From Clostridia bacterium (lineage in GTDB: Bacteria; Bacillota; Clostridia; Oscillospirales; Acutalibacteraceae): a stretch of DNA of 64,000 bases. Of the stretch, positions 27,066 to 35,526 are shown one piece after another; the first letter of the stretch is position 1, and each line of letters opens with the position of its first letter. The notes beneath the pieces are model-generated. The model was not told the origin of the DNA. It ran no database searches and saw nothing but the letters and a program-made list of their open reading frames with translations. The stretch spans positions 26,961 to 90,960 of the forward strand of contig JAFTLT010000051.1 in assembly GCA_017452785.1 (NCBI GenBank). Direction: 5' to 3'. Made by a program: the position numbers and the translations under genes.

Positions 27066-27107
27066 GTCTTTTTTCCTTTCATAGGGGAGAGAGTTTTAAC
27101 TATCATA

Positions 27108-27136
27108 AGTATAACACTAAAAAGGCTGTTTTTCAA
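27108..27136 (-). promoter_or_regulatory. Promoter of the YerB-like lipoprotein gene
   Basis: Minus strand TTGAAA (27136-27131), 17 bases, TATACT (27113-27108), 43 bases before the start codon at 27065. Confidence 0.6.
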
Positions 27137-27188
27137 CAAAATTTGCATAATTAGGTAAAAAAATAAAAGAACAGAAATTCCTAAAATG

Positions 27189-27428
27189 TTATCTATTCTT
27201 TGTCTTTCCGATTTCTCTTTTTTTATCTTTTTTTAGATCTAACAAAAAATCTGCCGAAACATTATATAATTCGCAAAGGGCACGAAGATGTCTTACAGGC
27301 AGTTCGTTTGCTTCTCTTTCATAGCGTGCATACATAGTTTGTGAGGTGCCGAGATATTTTGCAACATCTTCCTGAGTCAGGTCATTGTCTTCACGAAGGT
27401 CACGGAGCTTTTCAATCATGCTTTTCAT
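27189..27428 (-). CDS. XRE-family DNA-binding repressor
   Basis: 79 residues from the chosen ATG at 27428, which has an AAGGGA ribosome site. Further upstream ATGs at 27446 and 27470 lack one. A Cro/CI helix-turn-helix spans about residues 4-57: LRDLREDNDLTQEDVAKYLG, TSQTMYARYEREANELP, LRALCELYNVSADFLL. The tail is lysine-rich. It is divergent from the lipoprotein operon across a region with three copies of an operator-like palindrome, the usual arrangement of an autoregulated local repressor. No protease or sensor domain is present. Confidence 0.85.
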   Translation of the reverse strand: MKSMIEKLRDLREDNDLTQEDVAKYLGTSQTMYARYEREANELPVRHLRALCELYNVSADFLLDLKKDKKREIGKTKNR

Positions 27429-27470
27429 AGTTGTTTCCCTTTTCATATTATTCTGATACTTAGTGTACAC

Positions 27471-27486
27471 AGTAAATATGTTTACT
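27471..27486. promoter_or_regulatory. Operator-like palindrome O1
   Basis: AGTAAA-TATG-TTTACT, directly 5' of the repressor gene and beside a GTGTACAC palindrome. It shares arms and 4-base spacing with O2 and O3. Confidence 0.55.
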
Positions 27487-27495
27487 ATGAAATGC

Positions 27496-27513
27496 TAATA
27501 AATATTTTTACTA
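27496..27513. promoter_or_regulatory. Operator-like palindrome O2
   Basis: TAATAAATATTTTTACTA, one mismatch from the O3 palindrome. Centre 26 bases from O1 and 32 from O3. Confidence 0.5.
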
Positions 27514-27520
27514 AAAATTA

Positions 27521-27549
27521 TTGACTTTAGTAAATATTTTTACTATAAT
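27521..27549 (+). promoter_or_regulatory. Promoter of the lipoprotein/zinc-ribbon operon containing operator O3
   Basis: TTGACT (27521-27526), 17 bases, perfect TATAAT (27544-27549). The perfect palindrome TAGTAAA-TATT-TTTACTA (27528-27545) fills the spacer, so a bound repressor would block RNA polymerase. Confidence 0.75.
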
Positions 27550-27583
27550 CATAATATCATATTATATTTTGGAGGATGTAAAA

Positions 27584-28066
27584 ATGAAAAAATCTATTAT
27601 TCTATTGTTGACGGTCATCTTATGTTTAACACTTTGTGCTTGCGGAACAACACAGAATTTTAGTGTAGCAGATTTAGAAAAAAGTCTTGAGGGTAAAAAT
27701 GGTGTTTTGAATGTTGAAACTTCTGGTAAAACTATAAAAGAATTTACCTATGTTGTTGAAGACATTAATGCAGAAAAATTATCCGATAAAAGTTTTTGTG
27801 AAAATGCTTTTTATGAAGTTTTAAATGGCAATACAATGAATCTTACTTATAACGAACTTAAATCTATGGGTGCTTTTATTCCATTAATGTCCATTGTTAA
27901 CCTTTTAAAAAATAGCGACGATGCAGAATTTGATTATAGACAATACACAGAAGAATTATTAGGCATTGTTTGTGATGGTAATACACAGAAATATAATGAA
28001 TGGTCTGTTTCGGCAGATATAGATGTGGTTAATGATAGTATTACAATATTGGCTACTTACGAATAA
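27584..28066 (+). CDS. Small lipoprotein of unknown function
   Basis: 160 residues from the ATG at 27584, which has GGAGG 8 bases upstream; the longer frame from 27521 would begin inside the promoter. A lipoprotein signal peptide ends at Cys20 (LTLCAC). The mature part is acidic and soluble, with no family I recognise. The NGVLNVETSGKTIKEFTY block suggests a beta-strand-rich start. The gene is AT-rich, with codons such as AAA, TTA and GAT favoured over those of its neighbours, which suggests a different origin. It leads an operon with two zinc-ribbon membrane proteins. Confidence 0.7.
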   Translation: MKKSIILLLTVILCLTLCACGTTQNFSVADLEKSLEGKNGVLNVETSGKTIKEFTYVVEDINAEKLSDKSFCENAFYEVLNGNTMNLTYNELKSMGAFIPLMSIVNLLKNSDDAEFDYRQYTEELLGIVCDGNTQKYNEWSVSADIDVVNDSITILATYE

Positions 28067-28081
28067 ACTAGGAGGGAAAAA

Positions 28082-28513
28082 ATGGAATGTAAATTTTGTT
28101 CAGCTCAATTACATGAAGGCTCAAAGTTTTGTGTTAATTGTGGCAAATCACTTGTAGAAGATGAAAAAATCAAATCTTCAGCAGATGTTCCTATGAATGT
28201 TGAACCTACAAAAGAGGAAAAAACTGCAAATGTGCAGCCTACGAGCTCATCGAAAAAGAAGAAAATCCGTGTGGCTCATTTTGAAATGCTGGCAGGCATA
28301 GTTATTATAATCATTGGTGTATTAAGACTTTTAGATTCAGGTGTTTCAATAAGCAGCACTTCTTTTGGCGGAGACTTCTATACATATTCATACAGAGGCA
28401 TTGTCAATTGCGTTAATCTTCTGTCACAGGTAAACGGTACGGCATCATGGATTATAATTGCACTTGGAATTATGATTGTTTTTGACGGACTGAAAGGTCT
28501 GAGAATAAGATAA
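28082..28513 (+). CDS. Zinc-ribbon membrane protein
   Basis: 143 residues. An N-terminal zinc ribbon has Cys3, Cys6, Cys17 and Cys20 (the zinc_ribbon_2 pattern C-x2-C...FCxNCGK). A charged, disordered linker (about 25-60) leads to a membrane helix at about 61-80, a short extracellular or loop segment and a second helix at about 119-139. Function unknown. It lies 15 bases after the lipoprotein gene behind AGGAGGG, and 2 bases before another zinc-ribbon membrane gene, so the three are one unit under the XRE-controlled promoter. Confidence 0.7.
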   Translation: MECKFCSAQLHEGSKFCVNCGKSLVEDEKIKSSADVPMNVEPTKEEKTANVQPTSSSKKKKIRVAHFEMLAGIVIIIIGVLRLLDSGVSISSTSFGGDFYTYSYRGIVNCVNLLSQVNGTASWIIIALGIMIVFDGLKGLRIR

Positions 28514-28515
28514 AT

Positions 28516-29175
28516 ATGGATATGAAAAAGTGTGAAAACTGCGGTGCGGATAACGATATAACAGATAATTTTTGTAATCAGTGTGGCAGCAAGCTTAAAG
28601 AGGATATTGCAAAAGAAAAAGTAGCAGCTATATTGAAAAGCGTGCTCTCAGCATTGAAGAAACACAAAATGATAGTTGCGCTGATTATAGTTATTGCTGT
28701 TTTGACTGTGGGTATTTATTGTGTATATGATCGGACTCATTGCGAGTGGTGCAGCAATGCAGTTGCTGATGGCTCGGACTATTGTTATGAACATAAATGC
28801 TATTTATGTGATGACCCAATAACATATAGTTCAGACAAATACTGCTATTTCCATCATCTCACCAATGATGAAGACTCCCCTCTGAATACTTATTCGGCAG
28901 CTAATGATTTGAAATTCAGTAATTTGTACCTGACAAGTAATACTTCTTATACTCAGGTTAAAGGTACAATAACGAATAACGGCACACGTACATATACATA
29001 TGTTAAAGTAAAAGGTGCATTTGAAGACTATTCAGGAAATGTGCTTGACACGGACTGGACTTACGCTGTTGGCAGTGAAGGTCTTTCACCGGGCGAATCA
29101 AAAACATTTTCTATGTCTGTAACAAAAGATTATCGTATAAAGGATTGCACCGTTTCCATAATTGACTATGACTAA
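28516..29175 (+). CDS. Zinc-ribbon membrane protein with FxLYD-like domain
   Basis: 219 residues. A zinc ribbon has Cys6, Cys9, Cys20 and Cys23, followed by a membrane helix at about 52-72. A second Cys/His cluster (about 76-116: HCEWC, YCYEHKCYLC, YCYFHH) lies just outside the membrane. The C-terminal FxLYD-like beta domain (about 133-219) contains TQVKGTITNNGTRTYTYVKV. No ribosome site is visible; the start is 2 bases after the previous stop, so translation is probably coupled. An alternative ATG is at 28522. The arrangement suggests a membrane sensor or envelope-stress protein, but function is unknown. Confidence 0.68.
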   Translation: MDMKKCENCGADNDITDNFCNQCGSKLKEDIAKEKVAAILKSVLSALKKHKMIVALIIVIAVLTVGIYCVYDRTHCEWCSNAVADGSDYCYEHKCYLCDDPITYSSDKYCYFHHLTNDEDSPLNTYSAANDLKFSNLYLTSNTSYTQVKGTITNNGTRTYTYVKVKGAFEDYSGNVLDTDWTYAVGSEGLSPGESKTFSMSVTKDYRIKDCTVSIIDYD

Positions 29176-29182
29176 ACATAAC

Positions 29183-29209
29183 AAGACCGCCGAAAACTCC
29201 GGCGGTCTT
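29183..29209. terminator. Bidirectional terminator between zinc-ribbon operon and his operon
   Basis: AAGACCGCCG and CGGCGGTCTT form a 10-bp stem around AAAACTC. It stands 8 bases after the plus-strand stop and 7 bases beyond the hisIE stop on the minus strand, so it can end both convergent transcripts. Confidence 0.8.
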
Positions 29210-29215
29210 AATGTA

Positions 29216-29872
29216 TTATGATGTCATTTTTTCCTGCTTGACCTTGTGGTCGATAATGTGTCTTGAAGCAAGCTCACGGTGAACTTCTTCGAGTGAAATG
29301 CCCATTTCATTCATAAGCACCATTACATGATAAGCAAGGTCGGCAATTTCATAAATTGTCTCTTTTTTATCGTCAGCCTTAGCTGCAATTATAACCTCAG
29401 TGCATTCTTCGCCAACCTTTTTGAGTATCTTGTCAACACCCTTCTGGAAAAGATAAGTGGTATATGAGCCTTCGGGAAGAGTTTCCTTTCTGTCTTTAAG
29501 CAGTGCGTCAAGACCTTCCAGTGAAAATTCGCTGAGCTCATCACTGTGCCATACTTCCTTAGTGAAGCATGAGTCTGTTCCCGTGTGGCAGGCAGGGCCG
29601 TCTTTTTCAACCACAACTGTCAGTGCGTCCTTATCACAGTCAGCGGTGATGGAAACAATGTGCTGATAGTTGCCGCTTGTTTCACCCTTGAGCCAGAGCT
29701 CCTGACGTGAGCGTGAATAAAAGCAGGTAAGACCCTTTTCCATTGAGATTTCAAGGCTCTTACGGTTCATATAAGCAAGAGTGAGCACCTTTTTAGTTAT
29801 TGCATCAACAACGATTGCAGGGATAAGTCCCTTATCGTCAAATTTAAGCTCGTTAATATCAAAATTAGTCAT
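29216..29872 (-). CDS. hisI: HisIE, phosphoribosyl-AMP cyclohydrolase / phosphoribosyl-ATP pyrophosphatase
   Basis: Bifunctional enzyme for steps 2 and 3 of histidine synthesis, 218 residues. The N-terminal HisI domain (1-110) has [18 protein letters not shown] and the zinc cysteines in DCDKD and CHTGTDSCF. The C-terminal HisE domain (about 125-218) has [21 protein letters not shown] and [13 protein letters not shown]. It is the last gene of the his operon, three bases after hisF. Confidence 0.95.
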   Translation of the reverse strand: MTNFDINELKFDDKGLIPAIVVDAITKKVLTLAYMNRKSLEISMEKGLTCFYSRSRQELWLKGETSGNYQHIVSITADCDKDALTVVVEKDGPACHTGTDSCFTKEVWHSDELSEFSLEGLDALLKDRKETLPEGSYTTYLFQKGVDKILKKVGEECTEVIIAAKADDKKETIYEIADLAYHVMVLMNEMGISLEEVHRELASRHIIDHKVKQEKMTS

Positions 29873-29874
29873 TA

Positions 29875-30633
29875 TTATAACCTCACATTTATGTTGTTTT
29901 CTTTAAGCAGCTTTTTAAGATCAGATATCTGCACCTCACCGAAGTGGAAAATCGAAGCTGCGAGACCTGCATCAATATCGGGAATTTCATTAAAGAGAGT
30001 TACGAAGTCCTCAGCTGAGCCTGCACCGCCTGAAGCGATAACGGGCACATTAACGGCTTCGCAGACTGCTTTAAGCATCTCTATGTCAAAGCCTTTCTTT
30101 ACACCGTCAGTGTCAATTGAGTTGACCACAACCTCGCCTGCACCCATATCAACACAGCGCTTTATCCATGAAATAGCTTCCATACCCGTGTCTTCTCTGC
30201 CGCCTTTGGCAAAAACATGGAAAACACCGTCAACACGCTTTATATCGCAGGAAATAACCACACACTGGTTGCCGTAAAGCCTTGCTGCCTGACTGATAAG
30301 GTCAGGGTTTCTTATTGCGCCTGAGTTTACGCTGACCTTGTCTGCGCCGCATTTCAGCACTCGGTCAAAGTCCTCCACAGTGTTTATGCCGCCACCAACA
30401 GTGAGAGGAATAAATATCTTTGAAGCAACTTCCTTTAATATATCGGTGAAAAGCTGTCTGCCCTCAGCACTTGCAGTTATGTCATAAAAAACAAGCTCGT
30501 CTGCACCGCAGCTGCTGTAAAACTCACCTAATTCAACAGGGGAGGAAACATCATTTAAATTCTGAAAATTAGTTCCCTTTACAACTCTGCCGTTTCTTAC
30601 ATCAAGGCAGGGGATAATTCTTTTTGTAATCAT
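29875..30633 (-). CDS. hisF: HisF, imidazole glycerol phosphate synthase cyclase subunit
   Basis: 252-residue (beta/alpha)8 barrel that makes IGP and AICAR with ammonia from HisH. The catalytic Asp is in [15 protein letters not shown] (Asp11) and the second in [15 protein letters not shown] (about Asp130). Phosphate loops are LTVGGGI and ASGGAGS. The start overlaps the hisA stop by four bases. Confidence 0.97.
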   Translation of the reverse strand: MITKRIIPCLDVRNGRVVKGTNFQNLNDVSSPVELGEFYSSCGADELVFYDITASAEGRQLFTDILKEVASKIFIPLTVGGGINTVEDFDRVLKCGADKVSVNSGAIRNPDLISQAARLYGNQCVVISCDIKRVDGVFHVFAKGGREDTGMEAISWIKRCVDMGAGEVVVNSIDTDGVKKGFDIEMLKAVCEAVNVPVIASGGAGSAEDFVTLFNEIPDIDAGLAASIFHFGEVQISDLKKLLKENNINVRL

Positions 30634-31343
30634 TTTGCTGCCTCCACTGCTTCTTTAAGATCAACTGCACCTATATAATATGCCTTGCCTAAAATTGCTC
30701 CGTAAAGGTTCATTTCTCTCAGAGCTCTGATGTCGTCAATGCTTGACACACCGCCCGAAGCTACTATATCCATTGAGTATTTCTGTGACAGCTCTTTATA
30801 AAGCTCACGGTTTGTGCCTTGCATAGCACCGTCTTTTGAAATATCGGTGCAGATAACGGTCTTAACGCCGATGTCACTGAGATGGCTGAAAAACTCGTCT
30901 GCGGTGAGCTGACTTTTTTCTGTCCAACCCTTAATGGCAACATAGCCGTCCTTCAGGTCAACTCCAACAGCGATGGCACTTTTATATTTGCTGACCATTT
31001 TCTGAAGGAATTCATCATCTGTTACGGCAGCAGTACCGAGAATAACTCTTTCAACACCAAGGTCTATATATTTCTTAACTGTTTCCTCGTCACGGATACC
31101 TCCGCCGATTTCAACTTTGAGGTTTGTGTATTCAACAACCTTACGCACCTCGTCAATATTGGGGGTAGTGCCGTTTTTTGCACCCTCAAGGTCAACCATA
31201 TGAATGAAGGTAGCACCGCACTGCTCAAATTTGCGTGCAATTTCAATAGGGTTGTTGCTGTAAACTGTCATCTCATTATAGTCGCCCTTATAGAGCCTGA
31301 CAGCCTTTTTATCATATAAATCAATAGCAGGTAAAATAAGCAT
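30630..31343 (-). CDS. hisA: HisA, ProFAR isomerase
   Basis: 237-residue barrel enzyme, paralogue of HisF, that isomerises ProFAR to PRFAR. The N-terminus LILPAIDLYDKKAVRLYKGDY carries the catalytic Asp8, and VICTDISKDGAMQGTN carries the second Asp (about 129). Phosphate motifs are EIGGGIRDEE and ASGGVSS. Confidence 0.97.
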   Translation of the reverse strand: MLILPAIDLYDKKAVRLYKGDYNEMTVYSNNPIEIARKFEQCGATFIHMVDLEGAKNGTTPNIDEVRKVVEYTNLKVEIGGGIRDEETVKKYIDLGVERVILGTAAVTDDEFLQKMVSKYKSAIAVGVDLKDGYVAIKGWTEKSQLTADEFFSHLSDIGVKTVICTDISKDGAMQGTNRELYKELSQKYSMDIVASGGVSSIDDIRALREMNLYGAILGKAYYIGAVDLKEAVEAAK

Positions 31344-31347
31344 TTTG

Positions 31348-31965
31348 TTATTCTCCTATCTCGCAAAATCCACGAAGTATATTAAGACCCACACTGCCGC
31401 TTTTTTCCGGATGGAACTGACAGGCATAAATGTTGTCCTTCCACACGCAAGCGGTGAAGTCTATGCCGTACTCTGCCGAGGCAGCGCACTCTGCAATGTC
31501 CTTTTCGGCAAAGTATGAATGAACAAAATAAACATGGTCACCGTCATTTATATATTTAAACAAGGGACAATCTGTTTTGTTTATTTTAAGAGCGTTCCAG
31601 CCTATGTGGGGAATTTTAAGACTCTTGTCGAGCTTACCCTCAAATGGGAGTATATCAGCATCAATAAGACCGAGACCTTCGTGACAGCCGTATTCAAAGC
31701 TTCGGTTGAAAAGAAGCTGCATTCCAAGGCAGATGCCCATAAGAGGCTTGCCTTTTGCTGCTTTTTCAAGCACGGCCCTGTCAAGACCGCTTGCCTTGAG
31801 TTTTTTAGCCGCATCCTCAAAGGCACCCACACCGGGGAGTATTATTTTATCGGCCTTTCTTATGACAGCTTCGTCACTTGTTATCACTGCATCAGCACCA
31901 ATAGCTTTAAAGGATGAAACAAGTGAAAAAAGGTTGCCTACGCCGTAATCAATAATTGCAATCAT
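31348..31965 (-). CDS. hisH: HisH, imidazole glycerol phosphate synthase glutaminase subunit
   Basis: Class I glutamine amidotransferase, 205 residues, supplying ammonia to HisF. The nucleophile Cys is in MGICLGMQLLF (about residue 79) and the His-x-Glu pair in CQFHPEKSG (about 185-187). DYGVGNLFSL opens the protein as usual. It is adjacent to hisB (no gap). Confidence 0.96.
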   Translation of the reverse strand: MIAIIDYGVGNLFSLVSSFKAIGADAVITSDEAVIRKADKIILPGVGAFEDAAKKLKASGLDRAVLEKAAKGKPLMGICLGMQLLFNRSFEYGCHEGLGLIDADILPFEGKLDKSLKIPHIGWNALKINKTDCPLFKYINDGDHVYFVHSYFAEKDIAECAASAEYGIDFTACVWKDNIYACQFHPEKSGSVGLNILRGFCEIGE

Positions 31966-32553
31966 TTACAGCACTCCTTTGGTTGAGGGAATTTTATCTT
32001 TGTTTTTTTCATCAATTGCCACTGCTGCTTTCATAGTGCGGGCAAAGCTCTTGAAGGTGCCCTCAATAATGTGGTGTGAATTATAGCCTGAGAGCTGCTT
32101 GATGTGAAGAGTAACACCTGCGTGGCGAGTGAAAGCCTCAAAAAATTCTCTTGTGAGTTCAGTGTCAAAGCTGCCAACCTTTTCAGTGGGGATAGACAGG
32201 TCATAGCCGAGATAGCTTCTGCCTGAAATATCAACGGCAGTGAGAATAAGGCTTTCATCCATAGGCAGAATGAAGCTGCCGTAGCGTGTAATGCCTTTCA
32301 TATCACCGAGAGCTTCTTTAAAGGCATCTCCGAGGCAAATAGCAATGTCCTCAGCGGTGTGATGATAGTCAACCTGAGTGTCGCCAATGCACTTGACATT
32401 TAAGTCAAATGAGCCGTGGCGTGAAAAAAGAGTGAGCATATGGTCGAGGAAACCGCAGCCTGTGTCTATTTCACCTTTGCCGTCACCGTCTAAACATAAA
32501 GAGAGCTTAATATCTGTTTCGGCAGTTTTTCTGATAATTTCTGACTGTCTCAT
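31966..32553 (-). CDS. hisB: HisB, imidazoleglycerol-phosphate dehydratase
   Basis: 195-residue monofunctional dehydratase with the two metal-binding repeats: GCGFLDHMLTLFSRHG and DYHHTAED in the first, FTRHAGVTLHI and YNSHHIIEGTFKSFARTM in the second. It lacks the N-terminal histidinol-phosphatase domain of the fused enterobacterial form, so that step must come from another gene. Confidence 0.97.
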   Translation of the reverse strand: MRQSEIIRKTAETDIKLSLCLDGDGKGEIDTGCGFLDHMLTLFSRHGSFDLNVKCIGDTQVDYHHTAEDIAICLGDAFKEALGDMKGITRYGSFILPMDESLILTAVDISGRSYLGYDLSIPTEKVGSFDTELTREFFEAFTRHAGVTLHIKQLSGYNSHHIIEGTFKSFARTMKAAVAIDEKNKDKIPSTKGVL

Positions 32554-32556
32554 ATT

Positions 32557-33618
32557 TTATGCTCCTTTCACAATCTCTTTTACTGCATTAACAAGGGCTT
32601 CCATTTCTTCTCTTGAGCCTATTGTGATACGGTTATAGTCTTTAATTCTTTCATCTGTAAAATGTCTGACAAGTATGCCTCTTTCACGAAGTAGGGTATA
32701 TATATCCATACCGCTGATGCATTCATGTTTTGCAAAAATGAAATTAGTTTTTGAGTCAAGAACCTCAAAGCCAAGGCTGCGAAGCTTAAGGGTGGTATAT
32801 TCTCTTGTGTCAGCAATTTTTTTGCAGTTAGCCATATAATAGTCATTCTCTGCCATTGCAGCTACACCTGCTGCCTGAGTCAGACGGTTGATGTTATATG
32901 GGTTAGTGGAATACTTTATCTTTTCAAGGTCTTTTATAAGCTCCTCATTTGCAAAACAGTAACCAAGTCTTGCCCCTGCAAGGCTGTATGCCTTTGAGAA
33001 GGTGCGGCAGACAATAAGGTTATCATATTTTCTTATCAGCTCATAGCATGATGTTCCGCCGAAATCAATATAGGCTTCGTCAATGAGAACAACATTATTT
33101 TTGTTTGAAGCAATGATTTCTTCAATATCCTCTTTGTTCATTTCAATGCCTGTGGGAGCATTGGGGTTGGCAATAACAGTAAACTTTCCTGTGGACATAT
33201 ATTTGCTCTTATTGATTGTGAAATCGTCTTCAAGGGGTACCATAGTTTTGTCTATGCCGTAAAGGTCGCAGAATACCTTGTAAAATCCGTAGGAAATTTC
33301 GGGGAAAAGAGCACCGCTGACATTGCCGTAAAGCATAAAGGCAAAATTCAATATTTCATCTGAGCCGTTGGAAACGAAAACGTTTTTGCTGTCAACGCCG
33401 TAAACCTCTGCTATAGCCTTTTTCAGCTTGCTGCTTTCAGGGTCAGAGTAAAGGCGAAGATCTGCCACCTCGGCAGAGTTCACAGCCTTTATAACTGAGG
33501 GCGATGGGGGATAGGGTGATTCATTTGTGTTGAGCTTGATGTACTTTTTATCTTTGGGCTGTTCTCCGGGCACATACTCCTTAAGGCAGGAGAATGCACT
33601 GTCTATATATTTACTCAT
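32557..33618 (-). CDS. hisC: HisC, histidinol-phosphate aminotransferase
   Basis: 353-residue PLP enzyme of fold type I. The PLP lysine is in CRTFSKAYSLAGARLGY (about residue 209), with upstream FVSNGSDEIL, NPNAPTGIEM and VLIDEAYIDFGG motifs. It converts imidazole acetol phosphate to histidinol phosphate. It lies between hisD and hisB with 2-3-base gaps. Confidence 0.95.
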   Translation of the reverse strand: MSKYIDSAFSCLKEYVPGEQPKDKKYIKLNTNESPYPPSPSVIKAVNSAEVADLRLYSDPESSKLKKAIAEVYGVDSKNVFVSNGSDEILNFAFMLYGNVSGALFPEISYGFYKVFCDLYGIDKTMVPLEDDFTINKSKYMSTGKFTVIANPNAPTGIEMNKEDIEEIIASNKNNVVLIDEAYIDFGGTSCYELIRKYDNLIVCRTFSKAYSLAGARLGYCFANEELIKDLEKIKYSTNPYNINRLTQAAGVAAMAENDYYMANCKKIADTREYTTLKLRSLGFEVLDSKTNFIFAKHECISGMDIYTLLRERGILVRHFTDERIKDYNRITIGSREEMEALVNAVKEIVKGA

Positions 33619-33620
33619 TT

Positions 33621-34895
33621 TTATTCCTCAAATCTTATTGTTGCACTCTTGCCGTGAGCAGTGAGTCCCTCTTTGTTTGCAAAGAAAGCAACATCTTTAT
33701 AAACTTCTTTAAGTGCGTTTTCGGTGTAATATGTAAACTGTGATTTCTTAACGAAATCGTCAACACCGAGAGCACTTGAAAATCTTGCAGTGCCGCTTGT
33801 GGGCAGAGTGTGGTTGGGGCCTGCATAATAGTCGCCGAGAGCCTCAGGACAATATCTGCCCATAAAGATTGAGCCTGCGTGCTTGACTGAGTCAAGATAG
33901 TCAAAGGGGTTATCAAGGCAAAGCTCAAGATGCTCCGGAGCAATTTCGTTTGCAATTTCAATGCCTGCCATTATATTTTCTGCAACTATAATTTTGCCGT
34001 TATTGTCTATGGATGCTCTTGCAATTTCCTGTCTTTCAAGCATGGGAATCTGTCTTTCAAGTGCATCTGAAACCTTATTTGCCAATTCCATGCTGTCTGT
34101 TACAAGCACAGCGGAAGCGTTTTTGTCATGCTCAGCCTGAGAGAGGAGGTCAGCGGCAACAAAATCGGGGTTTGACTTGCCGTCAGCCAAAACTAAAATC
34201 TCACTGGGGCCTGCAATCATATCAATTGACACCATGCCGAAAACCTGACGCTTAGCTTCTGCAACAAAGGCATTGCCGGGGCCCACAATCTTATCAACCT
34301 TGGGCACTGTCTCGGTGCCGTAAGCAAGAGCTGCAACAGCCTGAGCACCACCGACTTTGAATATGCGGTCAACGCCTGCAATTTTTGCTGCAGCAAGTAT
34401 AACGGGATTAACCTTGCCGTCTTTTGACGGGGGAGTAACAATGCAGATTTCCTTGCAGCCTGCAATTTTGGCGGGCACGCTGTCCATAAGCACTGTTGAG
34501 GGGTAAGCTGCAGTGCCGCCGGGCACATAAAGACCGACCTTTTCGATGGGAGTAATCTTCTGCCCTGTTACAACACCGTTCTTTTCGTTGATAATGAAGC
34601 TTGTTTTTACCTGCTTTTCATGGAAGTTTCTTATGTTCTCTTCTGCTGTGCGAAGTATTCTCAGAAACTCAGGCTCAACGGCAGTGAATGCCTCTTCGAT
34701 TTCTTCATCGCTGACTTCAAGTGAAGTGAGCACTGCTTTGTCAAGCTTTTCGCAGTATTCAAAAAGTGCCTTATCTCCGTTTGTTTTAACATTTTCAATT
34801 ATGCCTGTAACTATATCGCTGACATCAATAGTGTCTGCCATGCGTGAAAATATCTCGCTGTTTTCAACTTCACCGTATTTATATATCTTAATCAT
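33621..34895 (-). CDS. hisD: HisD, histidinol dehydrogenase
   Basis: 424-residue NAD- and zinc-dependent enzyme for the last two oxidations to histidine. Signatures are GLYVPGGTAAYPSTVLM, the NAD-binding VGPGNAFVAEAKRQVFG, DLLSQAEHDKNASAVLVT with the zinc ligands, and IAPEHLELC with the catalytic Glu-His pair. It overlaps the end of hisG by 8 bases. Confidence 0.97.
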   Translation of the reverse strand: MIKIYKYGEVENSEIFSRMADTIDVSDIVTGIIENVKTNGDKALFEYCEKLDKAVLTSLEVSDEEIEEAFTAVEPEFLRILRTAEENIRNFHEKQVKTSFIINEKNGVVTGQKITPIEKVGLYVPGGTAAYPSTVLMDSVPAKIAGCKEICIVTPPSKDGKVNPVILAAAKIAGVDRIFKVGGAQAVAALAYGTETVPKVDKIVGPGNAFVAEAKRQVFGMVSIDMIAGPSEILVLADGKSNPDFVAADLLSQAEHDKNASAVLVTDSMELANKVSDALERQIPMLERQEIARASIDNNGKIIVAENIMAGIEIANEIAPEHLELCLDNPFDYLDSVKHAGSIFMGRYCPEALGDYYAGPNHTLPTSGTARFSSALGVDDFVKKSQFTYYTENALKEVYKDVAFFANKEGLTAHGKSATIRFEE

Positions 34896-35526
34896 TGTTT
34901 TCCCTCACGAGCTTTCCGAGAGAAGCAGCAATTTCGCTGATTTTCTCCCCTTTGAATTTAAATGATGATTTATTTGCAATGAGCCTTGCTGAAATGGGAA
35001 CAATTGTCTCAATGGGCTCAAGGTCATTTTCATATAAGGTTTTGCCTGTTTCAACTATATCAACTATAACATCCGAAAGACCTAAGATAGGAGCAATTTC
35101 AATTGAACCGTTAAGATGAATAATATCAATGTCACGGCATTTTTCGTTATAGAATTTCTGAGCTATGTTTGAAAACTTTGTGGCAACCCTGAGAGTCTGT
35201 GAGGTGTTGTCACGGAAGTCTTTTTTTGCAGCCACTGCCATGCGGCATTTGCCTATCTTAAGGTCCAGAAGCTCATATACATCGGGAGAGTACTCAAGCA
35301 AAATATCTTTGCCTGCAACTCCGATGTCAGCGGCACCTCTTTCAACGTAAATGGCAACATCTGAGGGCTTGACCCAGAAATATCTGACACCAACCTCTTC
35401 ATTTTCAAAGATGAGCTTGCGGTTGGTTTCTTTTATAGACGGACATTCGTAGCCCGACTGTTCAAACATGGCATAAACCTTTTCGCCAAGTCTTCCCTTG
35501 GGAAGAGCAACATTAATATACTGCAT
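34888..35526 (-). CDS. hisG: HisG, ATP phosphoribosyltransferase (short form)
   Basis: 212-residue catalytic subunit of the short-form enzyme that starts histidine synthesis. VALPKGRLGEK opens the protein, GIAGKDILLEY-type sequence (GVAGKDIL) follows, and the PRPP loop is DIVETGKTL. It lacks the C-terminal regulatory domain, so it needs HisZ, encoded directly upstream with an ATGA overlap. Confidence 0.96.
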   Translation of the reverse strand: MQYINVALPKGRLGEKVYAMFEQSGYECPSIKETNRKLIFENEEVGVRYFWVKPSDVAIYVERGAADIGVAGKDILLEYSPDVYELLDLKIGKCRMAVAAKKDFRDNTSQTLRVATKFSNIAQKFYNEKCRDIDIIHLNGSIEIAPILGLSDVIVDIVETGKTLYENDLEPIETIVPISARLIANKSSFKFKGEKISEIAASLGKLVRENND

